Shown here in pieces: positions 6,485 to 15,410 of a stretch of 25,792 bases of DNA. Origin of the DNA: a virus; the IMG/VR virus record IMGVR_UViG_3300036770_003827, positions 1 to 25,792 of that record. One strand, given 5' to 3'. Made by a program: the position numbers and the translations under genes. Below the pieces are notes generated by a model that was given only the letters and a program-made list of their open reading frames with translations, did not search any database and was not told the origin of the DNA. Each line of letters begins with the position of its first letter. Positions within the stretch are counted from its first letter, which is position 1.

Positions 6485-8494
6485 ATGGGCGTATTATCTA
6501 ATAATTATGCACAAATTGTTCCTGGAGCATTAATATCAGCAAGTTATGTATCTGATATATATGATGTTTTAATGGGCTCTGAGCAAGAAAATGTAATGTT
6601 ATCTGGTTCATTAAATGTTACAGGAAGTATTTATGGTAATTTAATTGGCACGGCTAGTATAGCAGATACTGCATCATATGCTCTATATACTGATTATGTA
6701 ACTATAAGTTCGTCATATGCTGATAACGCAGGTACATCTTCAATTGCATTAAATGCTATTACAGCTTCATATGCTTTATATGCAGTTTCTGCATCATATG
6801 AAATTAATTATGAAACTTCTTCTAGTTATGCAGAAACTGCATCATATGTAGAAACTGCACAAACTGCAAGTTATGTTTCAAATGCAATAAGTTCATCATA
6901 TGCAATAAGTTCATCATATGTGCCAGGAATACCGACTTTTGATTTTACGCAATCACTTTTTGTATCTCCTACCGGGAATGATGCAACGGCCGTTATTGGA
7001 GATATTTCAAAACCATATCAATCTATAAATACAGCAAGGAATATAGCAGAGAGTGGTTCATTAATTTATGTATTACCTGGTACTTATTACTATAATAATA
7101 CAGATGCTGTTGGAAATCCTTATAGCGGAGCCAATCGTCAAACATTATTCAATTTATGGAAGAATGGCATTTCATATTATTTTTCACCTGGAGTAAAAAT
7201 TACTGTTTTAAATGAAACTGAAACAGATGATTTATTTTTATTTATGCCTACCGGTAGTGCTATATATGAATCATGTAATGTTTATGGACAATTAGAATTT
7301 GAAGCTTCATCAATTGGTGCTGACACATTCGGTGGCCGAGTATGTTTCTTTGGAATAACATTATCTAGTGTCGGTACCGGATATTCATTTACAGCTGAAG
7401 TTAAATCAATAAAAAGTTTTTCTTCTGAAATTATTTGTTTAGAAAATGTAACTACAGGATCTGGTTATCAACCTAGCAACATAAGTATTACTGCTGATTT
7501 AATTTATAAAAGACGATTTGGAGGTCAATCAGGTACATTGGCTGGAATGCTTTTAAGAAATACAAATGCAGAAAATTATAAATTCAATGTAAAACGTATT
7601 GAAAGTGATTATGATCCATTTTTAATTCGTGATGTATTAAATAGTAATTTTATCATTAATGTTAATGAAATTGTATCTGGCACATCATTAGTTTTTGTTA
7701 GAAATGCAGCAACGGGAAGTATAGATTTTAATGCACAAGCTGCATATTATGGTTTCTCTGCATTTTTCTCAACTAATGCAAACAGCATGACATTTAATAC
7801 TAATGTATCTGGATTATATAATACTACTTCAACGACAAATACGGTATTTGCACTAAATGTTCCTGGGTCTGGAAGATTTACTTTTAATGGTAATATATAT
7901 TTAACTAACAATTCAGGGGCTGGCAGGCCTTTAGTAGCACTTTCAAGCGCTACTGCTAATGTTATAATTAATGCAAATATACATTATACCGGTTCTACTA
8001 CAACTACTAGCACGGGTATAACATGTACAGGCGGTAATATTTTATTCTCGGGCAATGTGCAAGGAACATATGCTGGCCGATTTGTAAATAACACAAACGG
8101 AAATGTTACTATTAAAAATACATATATTAGTTCATCAGCAAATGGCATGACATTATTTAATAATACAGCAACTGCAACACAAGGTACAACTAGTTTAGTA
8201 AATTCTACAATATTTGTTAGTAGTTCAACCGATCTAATTAATGGTCAGTATTTAAAAACTAACATAATGAATTCGCAGATAAAAAATGCAGGAACTGCAA
8301 ATATAATATCTAATACAAATGCTAATGGAAGCGTTCAATTACATAATTCTTTGCTTGTAACTTCCGGAAGTAGTACAATTAATATTACAAATACGTCGCC
8401 ATTAACTGTATCAAATACTACATCTAATACAGCTGTTACGGCATCAACTATATATGGCACAATAACAGAATTAACAGAAGCAAATATATTATGA
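6485..8494 (+). CDS. Tail fibre / tailspike with ASY-type repeats and beta-helix
   Basis: 669 residues. Order: a short N-terminal head (1-40) likely to bind the baseplate; a repeat zone (about residues 55-145) with at least ten copies of (T/S)(A/S)S(Y/I) at 6-13 residue spacing, a pattern seen in trimeric fibre shafts; then SPTGNDATAVIGDISKPYQS and LIYVLPGTYYY (about 160-205), which match the entry of DUF1565-like right-handed beta-helices; then about 400 residues of short, N/T/S/G-rich strands (FTFNGNIYLTNNSG, VIINANIHYTGST, ILFSGNVQGTYAG) typical of a parallel beta-helix. Such proteins bind or cut surface polysaccharide. I cannot assign catalytic residues, so lyase activity is not claimed. 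Its stop overlaps the next start (ATGA), which pairs it with the 86-aa protein. Confidence 0.78.
   Translation: MGVLSNNYAQIVPGALISASYVSDIYDVLMGSEQENVMLSGSLNVTGSIYGNLIGTASIADTASYALYTDYVTISSSYADNAGTSSIALNAITASYALYAVSASYEINYETSSSYAETASYVETAQTASYVSNAISSSYAISSSYVPGIPTFDFTQSLFVSPTGNDATAVIGDISKPYQSINTARNIAESGSLIYVLPGTYYYNNTDAVGNPYSGANRQTLFNLWKNGISYYFSPGVKITVLNETETDDLFLFMPTGSAIYESCNVYGQLEFEASSIGADTFGGRVCFFGITLSSVGTGYSFTAEVKSIKSFSSEIICLENVTTGSGYQPSNISITADLIYKRRFGGQSGTLAGMLLRNTNAENYKFNVKRIESDYDPFLIRDVLNSNFIINVNEIVSGTSLVFVRNAATGSIDFNAQAAYYGFSAFFSTNANSMTFNTNVSGLYNTTSTTNTVFALNVPGSGRFTFNGNIYLTNNSGAGRPLVALSSATANVIINANIHYTGSTTTTSTGITCTGGNILFSGNVQGTYAGRFVNNTNGNVTIKNTYISSSANGMTLFNNTATATQGTTSLVNSTIFVSSSTDLINGQYLKTNIMNSQIKNAGTANIISNTNANGSVQLHNSLLVTSGSSTINITNTSPLTVSNTTSNTAVTASTIYGTITELTEANIL
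6650..6921 (+). repeat. Coding repeat zone of the fibre ((T/S)(A/S)SY units)
   Basis: Degenerate direct repeats built on GC(A/T)TCATATG and AGTTCATCATATG encode ASY/SSY units in the fibre shaft. Unit spacing is irregular (mostly 6-13 codons). Repeats of this kind can expand or shrink by recombination and so alter shaft length. Confidence 0.7.
6883..6918 (+). repeat. Perfect 18-bp tandem duplication
   Basis: Two identical, adjacent copies of TGCAATAAGTTCATCATA (6883-6900 and 6901-6918) encode consecutive AISSSY units at the end of the fibre repeat zone. Perfect identity suggests a recent duplication. Confidence 0.85.
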
Positions 8495-8751
8495 CACTAG
8501 CAGTATTACCTAAATTTAATAACATACAAGATGGAATTGATTTCATGTCAAATTTTTCACGGCCGTGTGCATTTCAAGTAGGCAATGATAATTATGATTA
8601 TAATGGTAATGTATTAGATATACCATATTCTATTATAGAAATTCAACTTGATAAAATGTATATGATTCAAATGTATGGCGATTCTGATACAAGCGAAGGT
8701 GTATTATATGTAGAATCGGGAATTTGTAAATGTAATAAAATAGACGAGTAA
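8491..8751 (+). CDS. Small protein coupled to the fibre gene, unknown function
   Basis: 86 residues; the ATG overlaps the fibre stop codon (ATGA), so translation is probably coupled. It is acidic and Asn/Asp/Tyr-rich (FQVGNDNYDYNGNVLDIP, IQLDKMYMIQMYGDSDTSEG), has no membrane helix, and ends in VESGICKCNKIDE with a C-K-C pair. I do not recognise the family. Position right behind a fibre/spike gene suggests a fibre assembly factor or a small capping subunit, since small genes in this spot often serve that role in T4-like phages (for example gp38 and gp57A), but there is no sequence similarity that I can see to support it. Confidence 0.55.
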   Translation: MTLAVLPKFNNIQDGIDFMSNFSRPCAFQVGNDNYDYNGNVLDIPYSIIEIQLDKMYMIQMYGDSDTSEGVLYVESGICKCNKIDE

Positions 8752-8756
8752 AAAAC

Positions 8757-9956
8757 ATGTTTAGAATATTTTACGCAGAAAAAGATGCAACCCTTTATGA
8801 AGGAACTACTACAAGTAGTATATCTGAACAAACAAATACTGGTTTAGATGAGATATTGGAAATTGGTAAACGTTTAGGAACAGATGGCGAAACTTTATTA
8901 AAATCTAGATCTGTTGTAAAATTTGATATGTCAGAAATTAATGCAACACTTACCAAATATTCCGTTGCATTATCAGACTGCAAATTTGTATTGCAACTTT
9001 ATACAACACATGCAAAAAATCTTCCTGCAGATTTTACACTCGAATCTAAAATAGTTGCACAACCATGGATCAATGGAACAGGTTTATTAGCATCTAATCC
9101 GGTTGTTTCGGATGGCGTACAATGGGCAAAGCCAATGGCATCTTGGTCATTTGACTCGCAATCTGGCTCATTATGGATTTCTAGTTCTCAACAAATTAAT
9201 ATTGATGGTACAAGTTTATATGTATCGGGTAGTGGAGCCGGCGGAAGTTGGTTATGGCAATCGGGTAGTGTAGGATTTGATTCTTCCTCTTTTGATTCTT
9301 CTTATTTTTATCAACCTGGGTTAAATTTGTCAGAACCATTTATATATCGTCCAACTGATATCATCCTGGATGTTACTGAAGCGGTAAAAATATGGATTAC
9401 AGGTAGCGGAGGCGTTGATATTGAAAATAATGGTTTTATTCTTAAATTTTCAGATGCAAATGAAGCAGATAATACAGTTACCGGATATATTCGTTATTTT
9501 AGTAGAGATACTCATACAATATATGTTCCTAGATTAACTATGTATTGGGATAATAGCACTTTTACAACAGGATCTTTAAGTGAAGTAGATCTGGAATCAT
9601 ATACAGTTTATAATAAGGTTAAACCGCAGTATAAAGACACTGAAATAACTAAAATACGAATATACGCACGCGATAAATTTCCTAGGAAATCTCCTACAAA
9701 TTTATTTCCAAATGAAACCGTAAAATATTTACCTTCTACTACTTATTATGCAATACGGGATGCTGCCACTGATGAATACATAATTCCGTTTGATAATATT
9801 TATAATAAAGTTAGTTGCGATAGCACTAGTAATTATATTTACATTGATATGAATAGTTTTATGCCAGAACGTTATTATCGCGTAGAACTTAAAATAGTTG
9901 ATGGAATTACTGAAGAATATATCGATGACCAAATTTATTTTAAAGTAGTTAGATAA
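8757..9956 (+). CDS. Virion structural protein, DNRLRE-like beta-rich N-terminus
   Basis: 399 residues. The N-terminal RIFYAEKDATLYEG... NTGLDEILEIGK...SRSVVKFDMS (about residues 3-63) follows the pattern of DNRLRE-type beta-sandwich domains (D-A-x-(L/I)-x-(E/D)-x..N-x-G....L-x-(V/I)-G...R-S-(L/V)-(L/V)-x-F-D), which are found in extracellular and adhesin proteins. The remainder is rich in S, G, Y and W (SGSGAGGSWLWQSGSVGFD), followed by a second beta-rich domain with a threonine/tyrosine-rich surface. Proteins of this shape are common in aquatic T4-like phages as tail or neck-associated structural proteins. It ends in a TAATG overlap with the next gene. Probably part of the baseplate periphery or fibre apparatus; the precise position is unknown. 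Confidence 0.6.
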   Translation: MFRIFYAEKDATLYEGTTTSSISEQTNTGLDEILEIGKRLGTDGETLLKSRSVVKFDMSEINATLTKYSVALSDCKFVLQLYTTHAKNLPADFTLESKIVAQPWINGTGLLASNPVVSDGVQWAKPMASWSFDSQSGSLWISSSQQINIDGTSLYVSGSGAGGSWLWQSGSVGFDSSSFDSSYFYQPGLNLSEPFIYRPTDIILDVTEAVKIWITGSGGVDIENNGFILKFSDANEADNTVTGYIRYFSRDTHTIYVPRLTMYWDNSTFTTGSLSEVDLESYTVYNKVKPQYKDTEITKIRIYARDKFPRKSPTNLFPNETVKYLPSTTYYAIRDAATDEYIIPFDNIYNKVSCDSTSNYIYIDMNSFMPERYYRVELKIVDGITEEYIDDQIYFKVVR

Positions 9957-11203
9957 TGCCAGAAATAAATAATAATATTAATTTAGTTAGTAACGCAGTT
10001 AACATTGATCTAATAGGAAAATATTTAGTTAATGGGTTAACTGTTACTTCTAATGATCCTAATATCATATCACGCGATAAAAATGGCGTTGTAGAAGTTG
10101 AACAAAACAACCCATTGATAATCGAGCCAACAACATATCGAATTAGTAATAAATCAATATTAAAAGTTGTTAATACTCAATTTACATATTTTAATTTTCC
10201 TGCAACAGTTAATGTTACTAATTTAAACTTACCAGAAATTGATTTTGAATTGCCGGAACTAGACTTAATTTATTCTAGATATAAACCTACTTCTAATCAA
10301 AGTGTTTCTGCAAATGGTTTAACTTTCAATCCACGTGGAATTGAATTATCAGAAGTAGTAGAAGGTACTGCACAAAGAAAACAAAATGCATATTTCGTTT
10401 CTAAAGAAATAAAAGAATCTGGTAAAGATCTTCGTATTAGAGCTAAAATTAAACATAAATTTCAAACAAATGATTCTAATTATCCGTGGGGCGTATTTAA
10501 AGCGTGGATAGCACAAGGCGGACCTAATATAAGTTTTGAAGGACAAGGCGGAGGCCGTACCAAATTCGGTCCATTTTACGGGGTTGAATATATTAGTACA
10601 CCCGAATTTAATCCTAATCTTATACCTAGTGTTATAACAGCTGCAGAAGAATTAGCTATTGCAGTTTTTAATTTTACTAACAGTCAATCTCCTAATATTT
10701 TTTATAGTGACTCAGTAGCTTATACTAATTATCTTGCTGCTTCTACTGAAGCACAACTTGTTTTGAATTCATTGCCTGATAATGTTAATGAATTAACGTT
10801 AATACCAGCAAGTACAAAAATATTAATAAATAATTTAATTAGTACATGTAATAGTAATGATGATTTTTCTAATGTTCTTATATCATCAAAACGGCAAGCA
10901 GTTGAAAATGAGTTGAATTTATATAATACATATGAAGTAGATATACAACAGAGTACAGATTCTGCTGGCTTAATAAAAGGCGATATTGGCGAACAACAAA
11001 CTTTATACGTAGATTTTATTGTACCTAATAGTAATTTTGAAGCAGGAGATTATTTCACAATTACAGCTGATAGTGATAGTGAACAAAATCCGTTTGTTGA
11101 AACTAGTGGAGTATTTAGATATCACTCAATTATTGCTGATGAGACGTATTTTGTAGTAACAGATGCATCTAAAAATGTTGATGTTTGGAACAAGGAACTT
11201 TAA
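9956..11203 (+). CDS. Virion-cluster protein of unknown function
   Basis: 415 residues, starting in a TAATG overlap with the preceding gene and ending in a TAATG overlap with the following one, so three structural genes are translationally chained. The N-terminal 100 residues are beta-rich and hydrophobic in short strands (FPATVNVTNLNLPEIDFELPE), the centre contains a glycine-rich, aromatic stretch (FEGQGGGRTKFGPFYGVEY, about residues 198-216), then a helical insertion (about 220-325), and a beta-rich C-terminal domain (QQTLYVDFIVPNSNFEAGDY). I do not recognise a family, and there is no membrane segment or catalytic motif. The context (gp6 and fibre upstream, large wedge-like protein downstream) suggests a baseplate or fibre-attachment component. 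Confidence 0.55.
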   Translation: MPEINNNINLVSNAVNIDLIGKYLVNGLTVTSNDPNIISRDKNGVVEVEQNNPLIIEPTTYRISNKSILKVVNTQFTYFNFPATVNVTNLNLPEIDFELPELDLIYSRYKPTSNQSVSANGLTFNPRGIELSEVVEGTAQRKQNAYFVSKEIKESGKDLRIRAKIKHKFQTNDSNYPWGVFKAWIAQGGPNISFEGQGGGRTKFGPFYGVEYISTPEFNPNLIPSVITAAEELAIAVFNFTNSQSPNIFYSDSVAYTNYLAASTEAQLVLNSLPDNVNELTLIPASTKILINNLISTCNSNDDFSNVLISSKRQAVENELNLYNTYEVDIQQSTDSAGLIKGDIGEQQTLYVDFIVPNSNFEAGDYFTITADSDSEQNPFVETSGVFRYHSIIADETYFVVTDASKNVDVWNKEL

Positions 11204-14200
11204 TGTTAACACAATATACAAATATAGATGAAATTGTAAGTGCCGATAGTTCACTTTCTGCAGAACGTATTGATAGAAGTCAAACTCAATATTCTTCACT
11301 CGCGCCTGCAGACCCCGTAATATTTGATCCTACAATTCTTTCGAATAAATTAGAATTTCATGTATATGCAGATGAAACATGGATTACTGGTAATCATTCT
11401 ATTCAAACGTTACAACAAATACCTCAATATTTTAACAATCAAACACAAATAACATTTCCATCAACGCCAGTTGCAGTCGACTTATTTAATACATTTAATG
11501 ATTTAAACATTTCAGCTGGTAAATTTAGAATTATTGTTAATTTTTTTAAAAATTTAATAGGTAGTTTCGAAAAACAACATTTACGAATTGATGAAATATC
11601 TCCGGACCGGACAGAAATAAAATTACGAGCAATTGACGCATCCGACGTTGAATGGCTACAACAAATTTCTGATTTTGCAGATTCTACTAATCAAACTGCT
11701 AGTACTGGCTATTATAAAACATACTTATTAAATTTTAGCAGAAATCAGTGTGTATTATTTGTTAATAGTGTAGTAATTGGCGAATATTTATATGTTAAAT
11801 TATATCAACCATTACCAGAACAATTTGACATTAATTTTAAATGTTGGGTAGTAGAAGAATTAAAACCAGCATATATTGATAAAGTATTACTAGCTAATTC
11901 TGCTATAATTGAACAATATACTACGCTATCCGGTCCGAATTGGCAAGCAAATTATTCGTATGATACATCTACTGATACCGGATTACGAAATTGGAATGAT
12001 TTATTAGCTTCATCGACACAAACATCACAACAAATCATCGATTCAATCTTTTCTGGAAGTTTATCTGGGATGTCTTTGAATATCGATTATTCTGATTTTA
12101 ATAACTTTATATTTTATAGTTCAGCTACGGAGCGATTAACTAATTTTAAATATAAACTACAACTATTAGAATATTACACATCGCAAAGTCTAATTATCTC
12201 TGGCGTATCAGGTAGTGTAGCTACTACAAACAGCAATGATTTTTTAAATTTAAAATCTTCGTTAATAGGAGGTTTTGATAATTTTGAAAAATACCTATAT
12301 TACCAATCTTCGTCAAAATTAACAACGTATGATATTCCGCTAGAAAATGCAAATGTTTCAGAGTTTACTGGTAGTTATATTCAACCAGTGCCAAAACAAA
12401 ATTCTACGGTACCGTATACATTATATTCAATCTCATCATCGCAGTTCGATTCTTGGTTTTCTGGAGTATATGATTCAGCATCAATATATGATTCATTAAA
12501 TAAAAATTCGTTAATACGTACTATACCAGATCATATTTCTTTAAGTAGCGATACTATAGAACTTTCTTCGTTTGTTAATATGTTAGGACATCATTATGAT
12601 ATACTTTATACGTATATTAATCATATGTCTAAAATCAATAATCGAGAAGAAAATCCAAAATTAGGTATGCCAAATGAATTGTTATATTCAGTAGCTAAAC
12701 AATTTGGGTGGAACTTAACAAATGGAAAACAAGGACAAGATTTATGGACATACATTTTTGGAGTAGATTCAAATGGCGTTCCATTAACGGGGTCAAATTC
12801 AGTTGGTGATCCGTCTGTATCTGGACAAAATCAAACTTATACTATTTGGCGTCGCATCGTAAATAACTTGCCATTGTTACTTAAATCTAAAGGAACAAAA
12901 CGAAGTGTACAGGCTTTATTAGCATGTTATGGAATTCCGCAATCGTTAATCAGTATTAATGAATATGGAGGACCTAGAATAGAACGTCCGCCTGTTTATG
13001 AAAAATTAAATTTTGATTATGCATTAGATTTAATTAATAACACATCCGGAACAGTTACTGTAAATTATTCACAACCTATAAATTCGGTCGAACTTCGTTT
13101 TCGCACGGATAATGTTATTGATAATCCATTATTACCAAGTACTATGAACTTGTTAACAATCGGATCAAATACAGTAACTTTAGATTATACAAGTGGAACA
13201 TATGGCACATTACAACTTAATGGAACTAGTTCTGCCGAAATTGAATTATTCGATGGCAGTTGGTTAACTACATTATTACGAACATCTGGTAGTGCAGTTG
13301 AGTTAGTTACGAAAAAATCTAAATATGGTAATATTATAGCAGCAGTATCAGCATCTGCAACAGCATCTTTTGCAACTTCTGCAACTTTAACATTAGGCGG
13401 AACGACGGGTGGTTCTAGATTACAAGGACAACTTCAGGAATTAAGATTTTGGACTAGCAGTTTAACTGATTCTGTATTCAATAATCATGTTAAAGCGCCA
13501 GCTGCATATAATGCAAATGTAGAAGCATATGATGAACTAGTATTTAGATTACCATTAACACAAAAAGTTAATCATTCAGTAACAAGTAGTTTATTAGGAG
13601 TTGAACCTAATCCATCAGGTATATCTGCATCATTTGCTGCATGGACAACGAATACCCCGTATGATTCAATTGAAGAAACATATTACTATGATGGCGTTTC
13701 TTTAGGAGCAGGCACATATGATGATAATAAAATACGTTTAGAAAATAATCGATTATTCGGAGTGTTAGATGTTAAAACGAGAGCTGAACGTTCTCAGTAT
13801 GATGATGCCCCGTTAGATAGTGCAAAATTAGGTATTTATTTTTCGCCACAAACGATGATCGATGAAGATATTATTGCTCATTTAGGATTTACTTCTTTAG
13901 ATGATTATATTGGCGATCCCGGGGAGTTAGACGGTAAATCTTATCCAGAGCTAATACAACGAGCGCAAACATATTGGAAAAAGTATTCTCAGAGAAATGA
14001 TATAAATTCATATATTGAAATATTTTCTTTGTTTGATTTATCATTCTTTAAACAGTTAGAACAATTGCTTCCGGCCCGCGCAAATAAACTTACGGGATTA
14101 TTAATTCAGCCTAATTTATTAGAACGTAGTAAAGATACAATATTACCAAAAATCGAACGTTTTGATAATACATATGAAACGATATTAGCTAATATAGTTC

Positions 14201-14691
14201 CTACTAGTAGTGGAGAGTATTTACAATATATTGGTTCAATTGATGGAAATATAGTGTCTTTAAATGCTATTGATGATGATCAGTTACAAGGATATTTAAC
14301 ATCATCTGTTGCAAAAAAATATAATGGTACGACATATTCATATGAATATTTAATTTTTTCTGGAAGTACTCCTATTACTGCATCTACTCCTTATTGGCGA
14401 AGTGAAGCATTTTGTCCGACTGTAACTTCATCGGTAGTTTCAGAAGTAAAACAATTTTATTATAGTGCATCTATCTCTAGTTCATATCAATTTGCACAGG
14501 TTCAAGATTATTTACCAACAGGTATAGATAATCAAAAATATTCTGGAACTAAAATGAGCAGTCCCGGATTCAATGTATCTTCTTTAGATACAATTGATGG
14601 AGGCCCCGTAGTACAATGGAATACTGCTAATCCTAATCAATTAGTATATCAATCATTCAATAACAATCAAGGTAGTTTTGTTTTAACATAA
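11203..14691 (+). CDS. Large baseplate/tail structural protein (possible gp7 counterpart) with LamG-like insert
   Basis: 1162 residues from ATG 11203 (TAATG overlap, AAGGA at 11192-11196); a TTG 18 nt upstream is not needed. About residues 549-591 read WRRIVNNLPLLLKSKGTKRS then VQALLACYGIP, resembling the 'LP.LL..KGT..A.. LL..(Y/L)G' signature of gpI/tail protein I baseplate components. After it, about residues 630-772, comes a beta-rich domain ending LQELRFWTSSLTDSVFNNH, the end of a LamG/concanavalin-like fold. The C-terminus (about 880-1000) is helical with an aromatic motif (RAQTYWKKYSQRNDIN). T4 gp7 is 1032 aa and follows gp6 in gene order, so size and place make a gp7-like wedge role plausible, but I see no direct gp7 similarity. 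Confidence 0.6.
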   Translation: MLTQYTNIDEIVSADSSLSAERIDRSQTQYSSLAPADPVIFDPTILSNKLEFHVYADETWITGNHSIQTLQQIPQYFNNQTQITFPSTPVAVDLFNTFNDLNISAGKFRIIVNFFKNLIGSFEKQHLRIDEISPDRTEIKLRAIDASDVEWLQQISDFADSTNQTASTGYYKTYLLNFSRNQCVLFVNSVVIGEYLYVKLYQPLPEQFDINFKCWVVEELKPAYIDKVLLANSAIIEQYTTLSGPNWQANYSYDTSTDTGLRNWNDLLASSTQTSQQIIDSIFSGSLSGMSLNIDYSDFNNFIFYSSATERLTNFKYKLQLLEYYTSQSLIISGVSGSVATTNSNDFLNLKSSLIGGFDNFEKYLYYQSSSKLTTYDIPLENANVSEFTGSYIQPVPKQNSTVPYTLYSISSSQFDSWFSGVYDSASIYDSLNKNSLIRTIPDHISLSSDTIELSSFVNMLGHHYDILYTYINHMSKINNREENPKLGMPNELLYSVAKQFGWNLTNGKQGQDLWTYIFGVDSNGVPLTGSNSVGDPSVSGQNQTYTIWRRIVNNLPLLLKSKGTKRSVQALLACYGIPQSLISINEYGGPRIERPPVYEKLNFDYALDLINNTSGTVTVNYSQPINSVELRFRTDNVIDNPLLPSTMNLLTIGSNTVTLDYTSGTYGTLQLNGTSSAEIELFDGSWLTTLLRTSGSAVELVTKKSKYGNIIAAVSASATASFATSATLTLGGTTGGSRLQGQLQELRFWTSSLTDSVFNNHVKAPAAYNANVEAYDELVFRLPLTQKVNHSVTSSLLGVEPNPSGISASFAAWTTNTPYDSIEETYYYDGVSLGAGTYDDNKIRLENNRLFGVLDVKTRAERSQYDDAPLDSAKLGIYFSPQTMIDEDIIAHLGFTSLDDYIGDPGELDGKSYPELIQRAQTYWKKYSQRNDINSYIEIFSLFDLSFFKQLEQLLPARANKLTGLLIQPNLLERSKDTILPKIERFDNTYETILANIVPTSSGEYLQYIGSIDGNIVSLNAIDDDQLQGYLTSSVAKKYNGTTYSYEYLIFSGSTPITASTPYWRSEAFCPTVTSSVVSEVKQFYYSASISSSYQFAQVQDYLPTGIDNQKYSGTKMSSPGFNVSSLDTIDGGPVVQWNTANPNQLVYQSFNNNQGSFVLT

Positions 14692-14704
14692 AATTAAAAT
14701 GAAA

Positions 14705-14715
14705 TATATTTATTA
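14705..14715 (+). promoter_or_regulatory. Candidate late promoter element 4 (TATATTTATTA)
   Basis: The ATATTTAT core begins 26 nt before the ATG at 14732, in a 40-nt gap, and is followed by GAAATAAAGG, which gives the ribosome binding site. Confidence 0.5.
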
Positions 14716-14731
14716 GAAATAAAGGTAATAT

Positions 14732-15397
14732 ATGGCTTATTTAGATAATACAAGTGTAACTGTTGATGCGATATTAACATTAAAAGGGCGAGAGTTATTA
14801 GCTCAAGGTGGAAATGCATTTCAAATTACACAATTTGCAGTTGGCGATGATGAAATTGATTATACATTATGGAATCCAGATCATCCACTTGGAACAGCAT
14901 ATTATGGAACAATAATAGAAAATATGCCAGTAACTGAAGCTATTCCTGATGAAACTCAAGCATTAAAATACAAGCTTGTAACATTACCAAAAAATACGGT
15001 TTATATTCCAATCGTATCTGTTGGAAATACTTCAATAACATTAGCTGGCCCGGGGTCAACTGCTGCAATAGTACCTAATACATTGAATTTGCAAGGCGGT
15101 AATAGTAATTTAGGATATACAGCTATTTTGTCAGATAACTCAATTGCATCGTTAAATGTAACTCAACCATTACAAAATTCTACATTACCAACTACCCCAA
15201 CAACTTTAGGTAGTAATGCAGATGCTCAAAGTGTTGCAGTAGCAGGATTTGCTTTTTCTGTTGTAGCAAAAACATTGTTAGTAGAATCAAAAACAGCAAC
15301 AATTACAATTATTGGTAACGAAACGGGTGGAAGTGTAACAATTAATTTAACAGTACAACAAGCAACTGTTGCAACATCGAATATATCTAATGCTTAA
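14732..15397 (+). CDS. Virion structural protein with TSVTVDAILTLKGRELLA-type N-terminus
   Basis: 221 residues; AAAGG at 14721-14725 precedes the ATG. The first 60 residues (NTSVTVDAILTLKGRELLA, FQITQFAVGDDEIDYTLWN) are a module I recognise from several structural proteins of T4-like aquatic phages, where it heads tail or baseplate proteins; its exact job is unknown to me. Residues about 85-221 are beta-rich, low in charge, high in Thr/Ala/Asn, with two Ig-like repeats suggested by alternating strands (VYIPIVSVGNTSITLAG; TATITIIGNETGGSVTINLT). It begins a new transcription unit behind a candidate late element. The next gene starts 13 nt after the stop. Likely a tail-surface or baseplate-peripheral protein. 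Confidence 0.6.
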   Translation: MAYLDNTSVTVDAILTLKGRELLAQGGNAFQITQFAVGDDEIDYTLWNPDHPLGTAYYGTIIENMPVTEAIPDETQALKYKLVTLPKNTVYIPIVSVGNTSITLAGPGSTAAIVPNTLNLQGGNSNLGYTAILSDNSIASLNVTQPLQNSTLPTTPTTLGSNADAQSVAVAGFAFSVVAKTLLVESKTATITIIGNETGGSVTINLTVQQATVATSNISNA

Positions 15398-15410
15398 TAT
15401 AGTAGAAAAT

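Noticed and set aside
9796-9810. Internal copy of ATATTTAT followed by AATAAAG inside the 8757 gene
   Set aside because: It is about 160 nt before the 9956 start, and that start is already in a TAATG overlap. Another internal copy at 11784-11791 shows that chance matches occur. Not called as a promoter.
11185-11203. TTG start 18 nt upstream of the 1162-aa protein
   Set aside because: ATG 11203 has AAGGA at good spacing and a TAATG overlap. The TTGs at 650 and 15369 were set aside in favour of ATGs for similar reasons.
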